Origin: Sphingomonadales bacterium
GTDB taxonomy: Bacteria; Pseudomonadota; Alphaproteobacteria; Sphingomonadales; Sphingomonadaceae
DNA length: 64,000 nt
NCBI GenBank assembly: GCA_016721875.1
Contig: JADKHG010000008.1
Span: 71,400-135,399 of the forward strand
Direction: 5' to 3'
Shown here piece by piece: positions 8,590 to 17,580 of the stretch; within the stretch, counting starts at the first letter, position 1; each line of letters begins with the position of its first letter. The translations under genes and the position numbers were made by a program. Under the pieces are notes generated by a model that worked only from the letters and a program-made list of their open reading frames with translations, did no database searches and was not told the origin of the DNA.

Positions 8590-8628
8590 CCCGTCAGCTG
8601 GAGCTGACACGGGCGTTTCGTTGCGCCC
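8590..8628 (+). other. Two tandem stem-loops in the rtcB leader
   Basis: The first hairpin is CCG-TCAGC-TGGA-GCTGA-CA-CGG (about 8591-8612), the second GGGCG-TTTCGTTG-CGCCC (8611-8628); they share a base or two, so they may be alternative folds. The second ends five bases before the tRNA-like element. Together they form a structured 5' leader; neither is followed by a T-run, so they do not look like simple intrinsic terminators. Confidence 0.5.
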
Positions 8629-8633
8629 GACAT

Positions 8634-8714
8634 TCGGGTGCGGCGCGGTATGGTAATAGCGTCAGGTTTTTCCTTAAAACCTAAGCCAAGCAGGTTCGAT
8701 CCCTGTCACCCGGA
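8634..8714 (+). tRNA. tRNA-like element upstream of rtcB (apparent CCT anticodon, non-canonical)
   Basis: The 81-base segment folds as a cloverleaf: acceptor TCGGGTG (8634-8640) with CACCCGG (8707-8713), D arm GCGC/GCGT with a TGGTA-containing loop, T arm GCAGG/CCTGT with the canonical loop TTCGATC, and discriminator A at 8714. The anticodon arm is unusual: six perfect pairs AGGTTT/AAACCT (8664-8669, 8677-8682) around the loop TTCCTTA, giving U33 and anticodon CCT (Arg) but U rather than a purine at position 37. Position 8 is C instead of U, and the variable loop is seven bases. No CCA is encoded (CAA follows). It ends 26 bases before the rtcB ATG. It may be a divergent tRNA or a tRNA mimic in the rtcB leader. 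Confidence 0.65.
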
Positions 8715-8739
8715 CAAAGATTTATCCAGGAGACAGATT

Positions 8740-9957
8740 ATGCAGATCATACAAGGAAACAAGGGCGGCCTGATCAAGGCTTGGATCGACGGCGTTGGTG
8801 TCGAGGCGCAGGCACGCGCCCAGCTTGACAACATCGCCGCCATGCCTTTCGTCCACAAGCATGTGGCGATCATGCCCGACGTGCATTGGGGCATGGGCGC
8901 AACCGTTGGCTCGGTGATTCCCACTAAAGGGGCGATTATCCCCGCGGCTGTGGGCGTGGATATCGGCTGCGGCATGATGGCGCACCGGACCTCGCTGAAC
9001 GCATCGGATTTGCCCGATAGCCTCGCCGGCATTCGTTCTGCAATCGAGGCGGCGGTACCGCATGGGCGCACCAATAATGGTGGTCCCGGGGATCGCGGCG
9101 CGTGGGGCAGCGTACCCGACGCCAATGTCGATCGCATCCGCCCGCATGTCGAGGCGCTGAAGGGGTTGGCTGAAAAGCATCCCAAGATCGCGCAAGCCAG
9201 TGAACGCGCACCGACCCATGCGGGTACGCTCGGCACCGGGAATCATTTCGTCGAGATCTGTCTCGACGAGGAGGAGCGGGTGTGGGTGATGCTCCATTCG
9301 GGATCGCGCGGCATCGGCAACAAGATTGGCACCTACTTCATCGAGAAGGCCAAGGCCGAAATGCGGCGCTGGTACATCAATCTTCCCGATGAGGACCTTG
9401 CTTACTTCCCCGAAGGGTCGGGCCTGTTCGACGATTATTGGGAGGCTGTGGGCTGGGCGCAGGGCTGGGCACGGTTGAACCGCGAACTGATGATGGACGC
9501 GGCGATGGCGGCGCTCAGCAAGGCGGTACCCAAGCCATTCACTACCGATTGCGAGGCGGTGAACTGCCACCACAACTATGTCACCCGTGAAGCGCATTTC
9601 GGGGACAATGTTCTGGTGACCCGCAAGGGGGCGGTGTCGGCGAAGGAAGGCGAAATGGGGATCATTCCCGGATCGATGGGCGCCAAGTCGTTCATCGTGC
9701 GCGGGAAGGGCAACCGGGACTCCTTCTGCTCCTGCTCTCACGGGGCAGGACGCGCGATGTCGCGTAACGAAGCGAAGAAGCGCTTCACGCTAGCCGACCA
9801 CGCCGCGGCAACCGCCGGCGTCGAATGCCGCAAGGACGAAGGGGTAATCGACGAAACCCCCGCGGCCTACAAGGATATCGACGCCGTAATGGCCGCGCAG
9901 GCCGACCTTGTGGAGGTGATGCACACGCTGAAGCAAGTTGTATGCGTCAAGGGTTGA
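8740..9957 (+). CDS. rtcB: RNA-splicing ligase RtcB
   Basis: A 405-residue GTP- and manganese-dependent ligase that joins 2',3'-cyclic phosphate or 3'-phosphate ends to 5'-OH ends, repairing nuclease-cleaved tRNA and other RNAs. Family features include PDVHWGMGATVGSVIPT, the metal Cys in GVDIGCGMMA, GTLGTGNHFVE, HSGSRGIGN, and the guanylation His in CSCSHGAGRAMSR. The start at 8740 has a Shine-Dalgarno CAGGAGA eight bases upstream. No archease, rtcA or rtcR gene is visible next to it. The gene stands alone except for the tRNA-like element in its leader, which is functionally suggestive because tRNA is the classic RtcB substrate. Confidence 0.95.
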   Translation: MQIIQGNKGGLIKAWIDGVGVEAQARAQLDNIAAMPFVHKHVAIMPDVHWGMGATVGSVIPTKGAIIPAAVGVDIGCGMMAHRTSLNASDLPDSLAGIRSAIEAAVPHGRTNNGGPGDRGAWGSVPDANVDRIRPHVEALKGLAEKHPKIAQASERAPTHAGTLGTGNHFVEICLDEEERVWVMLHSGSRGIGNKIGTYFIEKAKAEMRRWYINLPDEDLAYFPEGSGLFDDYWEAVGWAQGWARLNRELMMDAAMAALSKAVPKPFTTDCEAVNCHHNYVTREAHFGDNVLVTRKGAVSAKEGEMGIIPGSMGAKSFIVRGKGNRDSFCSCSHGAGRAMSRNEAKKRFTLADHAAATAGVECRKDEGVIDETPAAYKDIDAVMAAQADLVEVMHTLKQVVCVKG

Positions 9958-10027
9958 TTATGTAGGGGGCGGGGTCTTTTGGGCTTCGCCCCTTGCTCCT
10001 TTCAAAAAACCAGCACATATAGCGAAC

Positions 10028-12229
<2,202 letters not shown>

Positions 12230-12235
12230 AACTCA

Positions 12236-12283
12236 TTGACTAATTATTCTCACTAACATAGATTAGCCGAATTGGAGATTCGG
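12236..12283 (+). promoter_or_regulatory. Promoter and operator of the SeqA-N/RAMA-higBA operon
   Basis: TTGACT (12236-12241) and TAGATT (12259-12264) are separated by exactly 17 bases, a good sigma-70 promoter. Immediately downstream, CCGAAT-TGGAG-ATTCGG (12267-12283) is a perfect inverted repeat just before the ATG at 12285. It lies at or after the expected transcription start and holds the GGAG ribosome-binding site in its loop. It could be an operator for the HigA antitoxin or an RNA hairpin controlling translation. Confidence 0.6.
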
Positions 12284-12284
12284 T

Positions 12285-12716
12285 ATGAAAACCATAGAGA
12301 TCGACTTTGAGGTGTTCAAGGGGCTTACCGCCGGCCTGCTGAGCGAGGCGGATACCTACAATGATGTAATCAGACGAATGCTCAACTTGCCAGATGCGCA
12401 AGCCAGCGCTTTGCCGGGGGAGGTCGACAATCCCGGGCTTCCCGCCGTCGCTACCGTTGCTGGTCAGGCAAGCGGTATCTGGCTGTCCAATGTTTTTTTC
12501 CCTAATGGAACCCTGTTTCGAGCCACATACAAGGGTAAGACGCATCGTGCCCAAATTCGAAATTCCCAGTGGATTGACGAACTTGGACAAGTGAGAAGTA
12601 GCCCCTCAGATGCGGCTAGCGCGATCTCCAAAACGAATGTCAACGGGTGGCGATTCTGGTTTGTTCGGCGTCCATATGATGAAGACTGGCAGCGGATGGA
12701 TGCTCTAAAGCAATGA
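12285..12716 (+). CDS. SeqA-N-like/RAMA (DUF4357-like) domain protein in a toxin-antitoxin operon
   Basis: A 143-residue protein in two parts. Residues 1-35 (MKTIEIDFEVFKG ... DVIRRML) resemble the N-terminal oligomerisation domain of SeqA, which starts MKTIEVDDELY and ends in DILRRML. Residues about 75-140 (NGTLFRATYKGKTHRAQI, SPSDAASAISK, NVNGWRFWFVRRP) resemble RAMA/DUF4357 modules found with restriction-modification enzymes and thought to bind modified DNA. Its stop overlaps the higB start as ATGA, and it has its own promoter and GGAG site, so it is the leader gene of a three-gene operon. Function is unknown: a DNA-binding co-regulator or a sensor of modified DNA would fit. Family assignment is by eye. 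Confidence 0.65.
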   Translation: MKTIEIDFEVFKGLTAGLLSEADTYNDVIRRMLNLPDAQASALPGEVDNPGLPAVATVAGQASGIWLSNVFFPNGTLFRATYKGKTHRAQIRNSQWIDELGQVRSSPSDAASAISKTNVNGWRFWFVRRPYDEDWQRMDALKQ

Positions 12717-13000
12717 TCCGCTCCTTCGCCAAAACGCCAACCAAGACCGAGCGCATCTGGAATGGTTTGCGCAGTCCGAAGTTGCCGCCGGATGTGCAAC
12801 AGCGAGCCTTGGTCAAGCTGCTAATGCTCGATGCCGCAACCACGCTCGACGATCTCAAATTTCCGCCCAGCAACGGCTTGCACGAGTTGAAAGATGACCG
12901 GCGCGGTCAACATGCAATTTCCATTAACAGAAAATATCGTATATGCTTCGTCTGGAACAACGGAGATGCCTACGATGTCGAAATCGTCGACTACCACTAA
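12713..13000 (+). CDS. higB: HigB-type toxin (RelE superfamily mRNA interferase)
   Basis: A 95-residue toxin that in this family cleaves mRNA on the ribosome. It begins MIRSF and has the typical centre and end of HigB proteins: KLLMLDAATTLDDLKFPP, GLHELKDDRRGQHAISINRKYRICF and the terminal GDAYDVEIVDYH, with the conserved basic residues and the final Asp-Tyr-His. ATG at 12713 overlaps the stop of the RAMA-like gene, and the higA frame begins inside its 3' end, so all three proteins are translationally coupled. Toxin-first order is the usual higBA arrangement. Confidence 0.9.
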   Translation: MIRSFAKTPTKTERIWNGLRSPKLPPDVQQRALVKLLMLDAATTLDDLKFPPSNGLHELKDDRRGQHAISINRKYRICFVWNNGDAYDVEIVDYH

Positions 13001-13292
13001 TCCCGACTGGCTGGAGCTCGTCCATGCCGGGGATATTCTGCTGTCCGAATTTATCGAGCCGCTTGAGCTAACCGAAGCCAAAGTGGCCGAAGCCGTTCAT
13101 GTGGAACCCGCTCGAATTTCGGCCATGATTTCCGGAATCTCGCCAGTCGATGCCGATCTCGACCTTCGCTTGACACGCTATTTCCGGCTCAGCGAAGGTT
13201 ATTTCCTTCGCATTCAGACCCGGCATGACACGCTGGCAGCCAAACGTGCTCTTAACGGTGAACTCGAACGTATATTGCCGCTAGCAGCCTGA
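12975..13292 (+). CDS. higA: HigA-type antitoxin (XRE-family HTH)
   Basis: About 105 residues. It carries the HigA signature LVHAGDILLSEFIEPLELTEAKVAEAV followed by a helix-turn-helix (VEPARISAMISG) and a C-terminal RLSEGYFLRIQTRHD segment, matching antitoxins that neutralise HigB and repress their own operon. ATG 12975 is preferred because GGAG lies nine bases upstream; ATG 12966 directly abuts that site. It overlaps higB by 26 bases. The recognition half HPGE seen in many HigA proteins is HAGD here. It probably binds the CCGAAT inverted repeat at 12267-12283. Confidence 0.9.
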   Translation: MSKSSTTTNPDWLELVHAGDILLSEFIEPLELTEAKVAEAVHVEPARISAMISGISPVDADLDLRLTRYFRLSEGYFLRIQTRHDTLAAKRALNGELERILPLAA

Positions 13293-13354
13293 CCAAGGCA
13301 AATTGCGCGATCAATCGGCGGCAATGGTTGGACCCTATCTGCAAAGCGCAGACC

Positions 13355-13735
13355 CTAATCCGCCCTCATCCCCACATCCTCCATCTTCGCCCAATGGCGC
13401 GCGTCGTCCAGCTGTTTCAACCCGAACACCCTGATTTCCGCCGGATAGAGCGGTGCAAAAAACCGCGTTAACGGCCCGACCCAGCCCTTGTCGCTGACCA
13501 CTGCGATGCGGCCGAGCCATTTGTGGTGGGTCAGCTGGAACAGGATGTCCTTCCACCAGATTTCGACATCGACCCAGCCTATTTCACCCACCACCTCGAC
13601 GACATTGACTGTTTCGTTGCTCTTGATCAGTTCATCGACCGCCGCAATCACCGCCTCGAAATCCGCTTTTTTGATCGCACCGTCGACGGTCAGTTCGAGA
13701 TAACCGGTCTTGGCATCGGCATGGACTTTCAGCAT
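13355..13735 (-). CDS. STAS/SpoIIAA-like protein
   Basis: A 126-residue soluble protein. The alternation of strands and helices (LELTVDGAIKKADFEAVIAAVDELI, VNVVEVVGEIGW, WLGRIAVVSDKGWVG, ALYPAEIRVF-like end) fits the SpoIIAA-like/STAS fold (PF11964 type), small proteins that bind lipids or partner proteins; the role here is unknown. The start at 13735 (MLKVHAD) is chosen for the AAGGAG site eight bases upstream; a longer frame to 13813 lacks one. It stands alone between higA and a divergent methyltransferase gene. Confidence 0.75.
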   Translation of the reverse strand: MLKVHADAKTGYLELTVDGAIKKADFEAVIAAVDELIKSNETVNVVEVVGEIGWVDVEIWWKDILFQLTHHKWLGRIAVVSDKGWVGPLTRFFAPLYPAEIRVFGLKQLDDARHWAKMEDVGMRAD

Positions 13736-13896
13736 GACTCGTCTCCTTGGCATTAAAAACCAAGTTTGATCCGGCATGTTCCCAATGTCATTGACGGCCA
13801 TCAATACGACCAAGCCCGTGTTGGCTTCGACCAGAGAGATTGCCTTTCACAGGCGATGGGCGCATCTTTGTGCGGAAGGACAATGGGAGACTGTTT

Positions 13897-14640
13897 ATGC
13901 GCAAATGGATCCTGATCGCGGCTTTGGTTGCAACTCCGGTCATGCTTGCCGCAAAGACCCAGCCGAGTTGGCTTGCGATCGAGGGCAGGGCGGAGGCCGA
14001 CAGCAAGCAGGACGAAGGCCGTAAGCCCGTCGCAACGCTGCAATTCCTTGGCCTCAAAAAAGGCATGAAGGCGCTCGATTATATGGCGGGTGGTGGCTAT
14101 TATGCGGAGATTTTGGCGAAAGCCGTCGGGCCTAAGGGCAAGGTGACCGCGTGGAACCCCGAAGCCTTTGTCAGCAGCGACAAGGCGAAGGAAAAATGGG
14201 TCGCGCTATCTGCCCGCACGCCCAATCTGGTCCACAACAAGGCCGCCTTTGACGGTTTTGCGGCACCAGCCAAAAGCTATGATTTCGCTCTGTTTCACCT
14301 CGTCTATCACGACCTTTATTGGCAGTCCGAAGAGTATAAGGTGCCCAGGACCGATCCCGATGCGGTGCTGAAAAAACTCTATGCTGCGATGAAGCCGGGC
14401 GGGATTGTCGGCGTGATCGACCATTTTGGCGCAAAGGGTGATACCCGCGAAACCGTCGACAAGACGCACCGCATCGACCCCGAAGTGGTCAAGGCCGATT
14501 TCGCCCGAGCAGGCTTCAAGCTGGTTGCCGAAAGCCAGCATCTGCGAACGGCGGGCGATGACTTGAGCAAAAGCGTGTTCGACCCGGCGCTTCGCGGCAA
14601 GACCGACCGTTTCGTCTACAAATTCCGAAAGCCGAAATAG
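13897..14640 (+). CDS. Exported SAM-dependent methyltransferase-like protein
   Basis: A protein of 247 residues. The first 19 or so residues (MRKWILIAALVATPVMLAA) form a signal peptide with an Ala-type cleavage site, so the product is probably periplasmic. The mature part has a class I methyltransferase layout: LDYMAGGGYYAEIL as motif I, AKSYDFALFHLVYHDLYW as the substrate or post-II region, and AAMKPGGIVGVIDHF as motif IV-V. Such secreted methyltransferase-like proteins occur widely in sphingomonads and xanthomonads without known function; SAM is not expected in the periplasm, so an enzymatic role is uncertain. The start at 13897 is chosen to begin at the signal peptide. Confidence 0.8.
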   Translation: MRKWILIAALVATPVMLAAKTQPSWLAIEGRAEADSKQDEGRKPVATLQFLGLKKGMKALDYMAGGGYYAEILAKAVGPKGKVTAWNPEAFVSSDKAKEKWVALSARTPNLVHNKAAFDGFAAPAKSYDFALFHLVYHDLYWQSEEYKVPRTDPDAVLKKLYAAMKPGGIVGVIDHFGAKGDTRETVDKTHRIDPEVVKADFARAGFKLVAESQHLRTAGDDLSKSVFDPALRGKTDRFVYKFRKPK

Positions 14641-14655
14641 CTTTCGAAATCCGTT

Positions 14656-15717
14656 TCAGGGCGCAGCCGCCTTTATCGCGTCGAGAATATTGCGATAGGG
14701 TGCGGCATTGTTATCGCCCGGATCAAGGAACAACCCCGCCATTGCCGCCCCTTTTGGCGTTTTCAGGCATAATGTCCGTTCGGGGTCTTTGCCTGCCAAT
14801 ATGACCGGGCCGACCTGCCAGCCGCTGGCTACGTTGATCGCCGGTTTGGCTTCCTCGGCGGCGTTTCGCGGTTGCTTGTTCAGCGCATCGAACATCATCT
14901 TGCAGTCGATATTCGCGCCGTAAGCCAGTTCCATGTCGGCAGAGGGCAGCGAAGGAGCAAGGCGGTTGAGCATGTCGGCATGTTCAGTGGTGTTGGTCAA
15001 CCACACCGTGCCGTCGTCGGGCAGCATGATTTCAAATCCGACCTTTGCCAGTTTCAGCTTTCGAACAGCCGACAGCTTGCCGCGATTCTTGATGATCGCT
15101 TTTTGCGATACGCCGCTACGGTCATAGGTTTTGGCGTCATAGGCGCGTGAGGCAGCGGCGAGAACCTTTGCGCTGGTGATCGCCTTTAATCCATTCTCGC
15201 GGCTGTTAGCGGGCGGGTTTTCGATCATGAAACGGTAAAGCAGAAAGGCGCGCCCGTCGTCTTCGGTGCGGCACATCACGACTGTCGGTTTTTGCCCCAG
15301 CGTATTTTTGAAATCAAACATACCGCCGCGTAGCTTCCAGCTCTTGCCCCAGAAATTGGCGTCGGCGGCCCAGGGTTGCAACAAGCTGACGGTTGCCAGC
15401 ACTGCGTCGCAGCCTTTCGCATCATAATAACCGGTGAGTATCCAATAGCCATTGTGCAATTTGCCGGTCTTGGGATCGAAATCATCAATCACATCGCGGC
15501 CTTCGTAGACGGTGCCTGCATCGTTCAAGGAGAAGCTGCCGCTGACCTTATATTGCAGCGTCTTGTCGGCTGGCAGGTTGATGACCAGTCCGCTCATCGG
15601 CAGTGTGGTGGTGCCCGATGCAACGGTTTTGGTCTGGGCAGATGCAGGCGCCGAAACTGTCACAGCGGCGGAAAAAGCGAACAGCATGGATGCGGAAATG
15701 GAAAAGCGGATCGTCAC
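14656..15717 (-). CDS. Exported protein of unknown function
   Basis: A 353-residue protein that I do not recognise. With GTG 15717 as start (GAAAGG upstream) it begins with a clear signal peptide, TIRFSISASMLFAFS...APASA, followed by a mature domain with several Cys (CDAVLA, VMCRTEDD, DCKMMFD, LCLKTPKG) that may form disulfides in the periplasm. There are no membrane segments after the signal. The open frame upstream to 15864 is not preferred because it would bury the signal sequence. It is convergent with the methyltransferase gene, 15 bases apart, and transcribed in the same direction as the CHAP gene upstream. Confidence 0.75.
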   Translation of the reverse strand: MTIRFSISASMLFAFSAAVTVSAPASAQTKTVASGTTTLPMSGLVINLPADKTLQYKVSGSFSLNDAGTVYEGRDVIDDFDPKTGKLHNGYWILTGYYDAKGCDAVLATVSLLQPWAADANFWGKSWKLRGGMFDFKNTLGQKPTVVMCRTEDDGRAFLLYRFMIENPPANSRENGLKAITSAKVLAAASRAYDAKTYDRSGVSQKAIIKNRGKLSAVRKLKLAKVGFEIMLPDDGTVWLTNTTEHADMLNRLAPSLPSADMELAYGANIDCKMMFDALNKQPRNAAEEAKPAINVASGWQVGPVILAGKDPERTLCLKTPKGAAMAGLFLDPGDNNAAPYRNILDAIKAAAP

Positions 15718-15820
15718 AAAATTACCTTTCGGCAGCAGTTGACCCGCCCTGCGAATGGCATTTTTGAAAGGAGGAGGCAAGCGGGCTTTTTGCCATTTTG
15801 ATAGCGTTAAAGCCCCGACC

Positions 15821-16489
15821 CTAGCTGGCCTTGCGCTTCGCTTCTTTTTTGGCAGTGCGATCAAGCTCGGCGAGCAGTCTGCCCGACAGACGGAAGGCAG
15901 GAGCGGCGGCTTTGGCCTTTGCGGGTGCGGGCAGGTTCGCCTTGGCCGGAGTCAGCGCCTGCACCACCGCGCCCGGCTTCACCAGCGATGCGACGGCCAT
16001 GCGCATGTCCTTTTCGGGGCGGGCTTTTGCAGGATAGATGAAGCCATGCGCCGGCCACTCGGTCGTGCCAAGCGCTGCATTGGGGGTGTACCATACACGC
16101 ACCCGGCTCCAGTCATTGGCTTCGGACACATCGACCACGCGCACGTCATTTTCGATATGACCGCGAATGCCATTGATCGTTGACCAGTTGGCATGGCTGA
16201 CCAAGATCGTGCGCTTGTCGAGGATGCGCCGCACCGCTGCGACATGGCCCAGCCGCATAGCGCCATGCGGGCGGAAGGCGAGCACTGCGCCTGCTCGCGG
16301 CGTGTTACCTCTGACATAGCGCCCTTCGGCCTGCCCCCACCATGTGTGCGCATCGCCACGGATTTCGACCCCCGACAGCGCACGCGCATAGGGGACGCAT
16401 TGCAGCCCTTCGTTCAGGGCCGCCGCCGGGCTTGCCAACAATAGCAGTGCAAGGATCGCCATTCGCATGACGGTGTTGATAATGTCCAT
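15821..16489 (-). CDS. Secreted CHAP-domain amidase/peptidase
   Basis: A 222-residue protein with an N-terminal signal (MRMAILALLLLASPAAA, about residues 9-25). The CHAP domain follows at once: catalytic Cys in LQCVPYARALSG, a central RAGAVLAFRPHG, and the catalytic His in MRLGHVAAV, then an Asn/Trp-rich SHANWS stretch. CHAP enzymes cleave peptidoglycan or glutathionylspermidine-type amides; here cell-wall turnover is the likely role. The last 60 residues are Ala/Lys/Pro-rich and probably disordered. ATG 16489 or the internal ATG 16465 could be used; the latter gives a shorter, more standard signal peptide. Confidence 0.85.
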   Translation of the reverse strand: MDIINTVMRMAILALLLLASPAAALNEGLQCVPYARALSGVEIRGDAHTWWGQAEGRYVRGNTPRAGAVLAFRPHGAMRLGHVAAVRRILDKRTILVSHANWSTINGIRGHIENDVRVVDVSEANDWSRVRVWYTPNAALGTTEWPAHGFIYPAKARPEKDMRMAVASLVKPGAVVQALTPAKANLPAPAKAKAAAPAFRLSGRLLAELDRTAKKEAKRKAS

Positions 16490-16597
16490 CGGTCAAGCCC
16501 CGGCTAAGCGCTGTGGTTAACGGCGGGGTAAGCATTTCATCCGCGTTTTTACGGCATTTGATGGGGCGGCGGTGATCGATTTGTCGAAATTGCTGAA

Positions 16598-16614
16598 ATG
16601 ATATGTTGTAACCT
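16598..16614 (+). promoter_or_regulatory. Candidate Zur box upstream of the MerC-like/zur genes
   Basis: ATGATATGTTGTAACCT matches the alphaproteobacterial Zur palindrome ATGTTATAATATAACAT at 12 of 17 positions. It lies about 40 bases before the MerC-like gene, which is followed by a Fur-family gene of the Zur type. Zinc-dependent autoregulation of the pair would be expected; the site was compared by eye only. Confidence 0.5.
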
Positions 16615-16651
16615 GTCGAGCGCTGTGCCAAATGAGATGTTAGAGAATCAC

Positions 16652-17029
16652 ATGACGGCATTGATCGCATCAGGGTGGCGCACTTGGCGCTGGGATGGGC
16701 TTGGAATCGGGCTTGCCGGTCTGTGCCTGGTGCATTGCCTTGCTACGTCAGTGATATTGGCACTGGTCGCGTCGGCGGGCGTTTTGCTGTTTGACCCGAT
16801 TGTGCATGAAATCGGATTGGGGCTGGCGATCATTTTTGGCTCGCTCGCACTGATTAAGGGTGTGTTTCAGCATGGCTTTATCATGCCTGCCGCGATCGGC
16901 GCATTGGGCATTGGCGTGATGGCGGGAGCGCTGACGTTGCCGCATGGCGGTGGTGAGATAGTCTACACGATTTTCGGCGTATCGATCCTCGCGCTTGGCC
17001 ACGACCTGAACCTGCGCGCTTCGCGCTGA
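16652..17029 (+). CDS. MerC-domain small membrane protein
   Basis: About 125 residues with four hydrophobic segments. The first carries the CLVHCLA motif, matching the vicinal-type Cys pair of MerC mercury/metal carriers in the inner membrane. A tail GHDLNLR is typical of the proteobacterial MerC-like proteins found beside zur. The start at 16652 (MTALIASGW) follows a modest AGAG site; the frame is open upstream through the candidate Zur box, so the longer form is not preferred. No merA, merR or merT is present, so mercury resistance is unlikely; a zinc-related transport role with the next gene is inferred. Confidence 0.8.
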   Translation: MTALIASGWRTWRWDGLGIGLAGLCLVHCLATSVILALVASAGVLLFDPIVHEIGLGLAIIFGSLALIKGVFQHGFIMPAAIGALGIGVMAGALTLPHGGGEIVYTIFGVSILALGHDLNLRASR

Positions 17030-17085
17030 CGCTTTTCGCAACAGCCTGCCTTGCCCTTGCCGGGCAAAGCGCCTAGATTTGCATC

Positions 17086-17547
17086 ATGGCAAGCGCACAT
17101 CATCATCATGAGCATCATGGCCACGATTTGGCCGATGCCGCACAGGCGGCGCTGACAGCGGCTGGCGAGCAATGGACCGACATGCGCGCCGATATTTTTG
17201 CGGTGCTGGCGACCTTTGACAAACCCGCCTCGGCCTATGACATTGCCGACCTCGTCTCGCAAAAGCGCGGCAAACGCGTCGCCCCCAACAGCGTCTATCG
17301 CATTCTGGACCTGTTCGTGGCCAACAATCTCGCGAGCCGGGTGGAAAGTGCCAACGCCTATCTCGCCAATGCGCACCCCGGTTGCCTGCACGACTGCATC
17401 TTCCTGATCTGCGACAGCTGCGGCACCGCGACGCACATCGACAATGACAGCCTGACCGGCAATGTCCGCAAGGCCGCTGAAGCCACCGGATTCCACGTCG
17501 CGCGGCCCGTTGTCGAAGTCCGCGGCAAATGCGCCGATTGTGACTGA
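17086..17547 (+). CDS. zur: Fur-family zinc uptake regulator Zur
   Basis: A 153-residue repressor. The N-terminus is unusually His-rich (HHHHEHHGHD), a likely metal-sensing or storage tail. A winged helix follows (PASAYDIADLVSQ, VAPNSVYRILDLFVANNLASRVES), then the dimerisation domain with NAHPGCLHDCIFLIC, a structural zinc pair in CDSCGT and a C-terminal CADCD. These are Zur features rather than Fur or Mur. It follows the MerC-like gene by 56 bases and is probably co-transcribed from the Zur-boxed promoter near 16600, giving zinc-dependent feedback. Confidence 0.88.
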   Translation: MASAHHHHEHHGHDLADAAQAALTAAGEQWTDMRADIFAVLATFDKPASAYDIADLVSQKRGKRVAPNSVYRILDLFVANNLASRVESANAYLANAHPGCLHDCIFLICDSCGTATHIDNDSLTGNVRKAAEATGFHVARPVVEVRGKCADCD

Positions 17548-17580
17548 CAGCACAGAATTTTCCCGTTAAAGCTGCACTGC

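Noticed and set aside
8634..8714. Calling the tRNA-like element a standard tRNA-Gly(TCC)
   Set aside because: A TCC anticodon would need a five-pair stem AGGTT/AAAAC that does not pair; only the register with the six-pair stem and CCT in the loop folds properly.
16652..17029. Mercury resistance operon around the MerC-like gene
   Set aside because: No merR, merT, merP or merA is present and the partner gene is a Zur regulator.
17086..17160. His-rich start of zur as an engineered His tag
   Set aside because: The run is interrupted (HHHHEHHGHD), is encoded with mixed codons and sits in a natural genomic context; His-rich tails are common in metal regulators.
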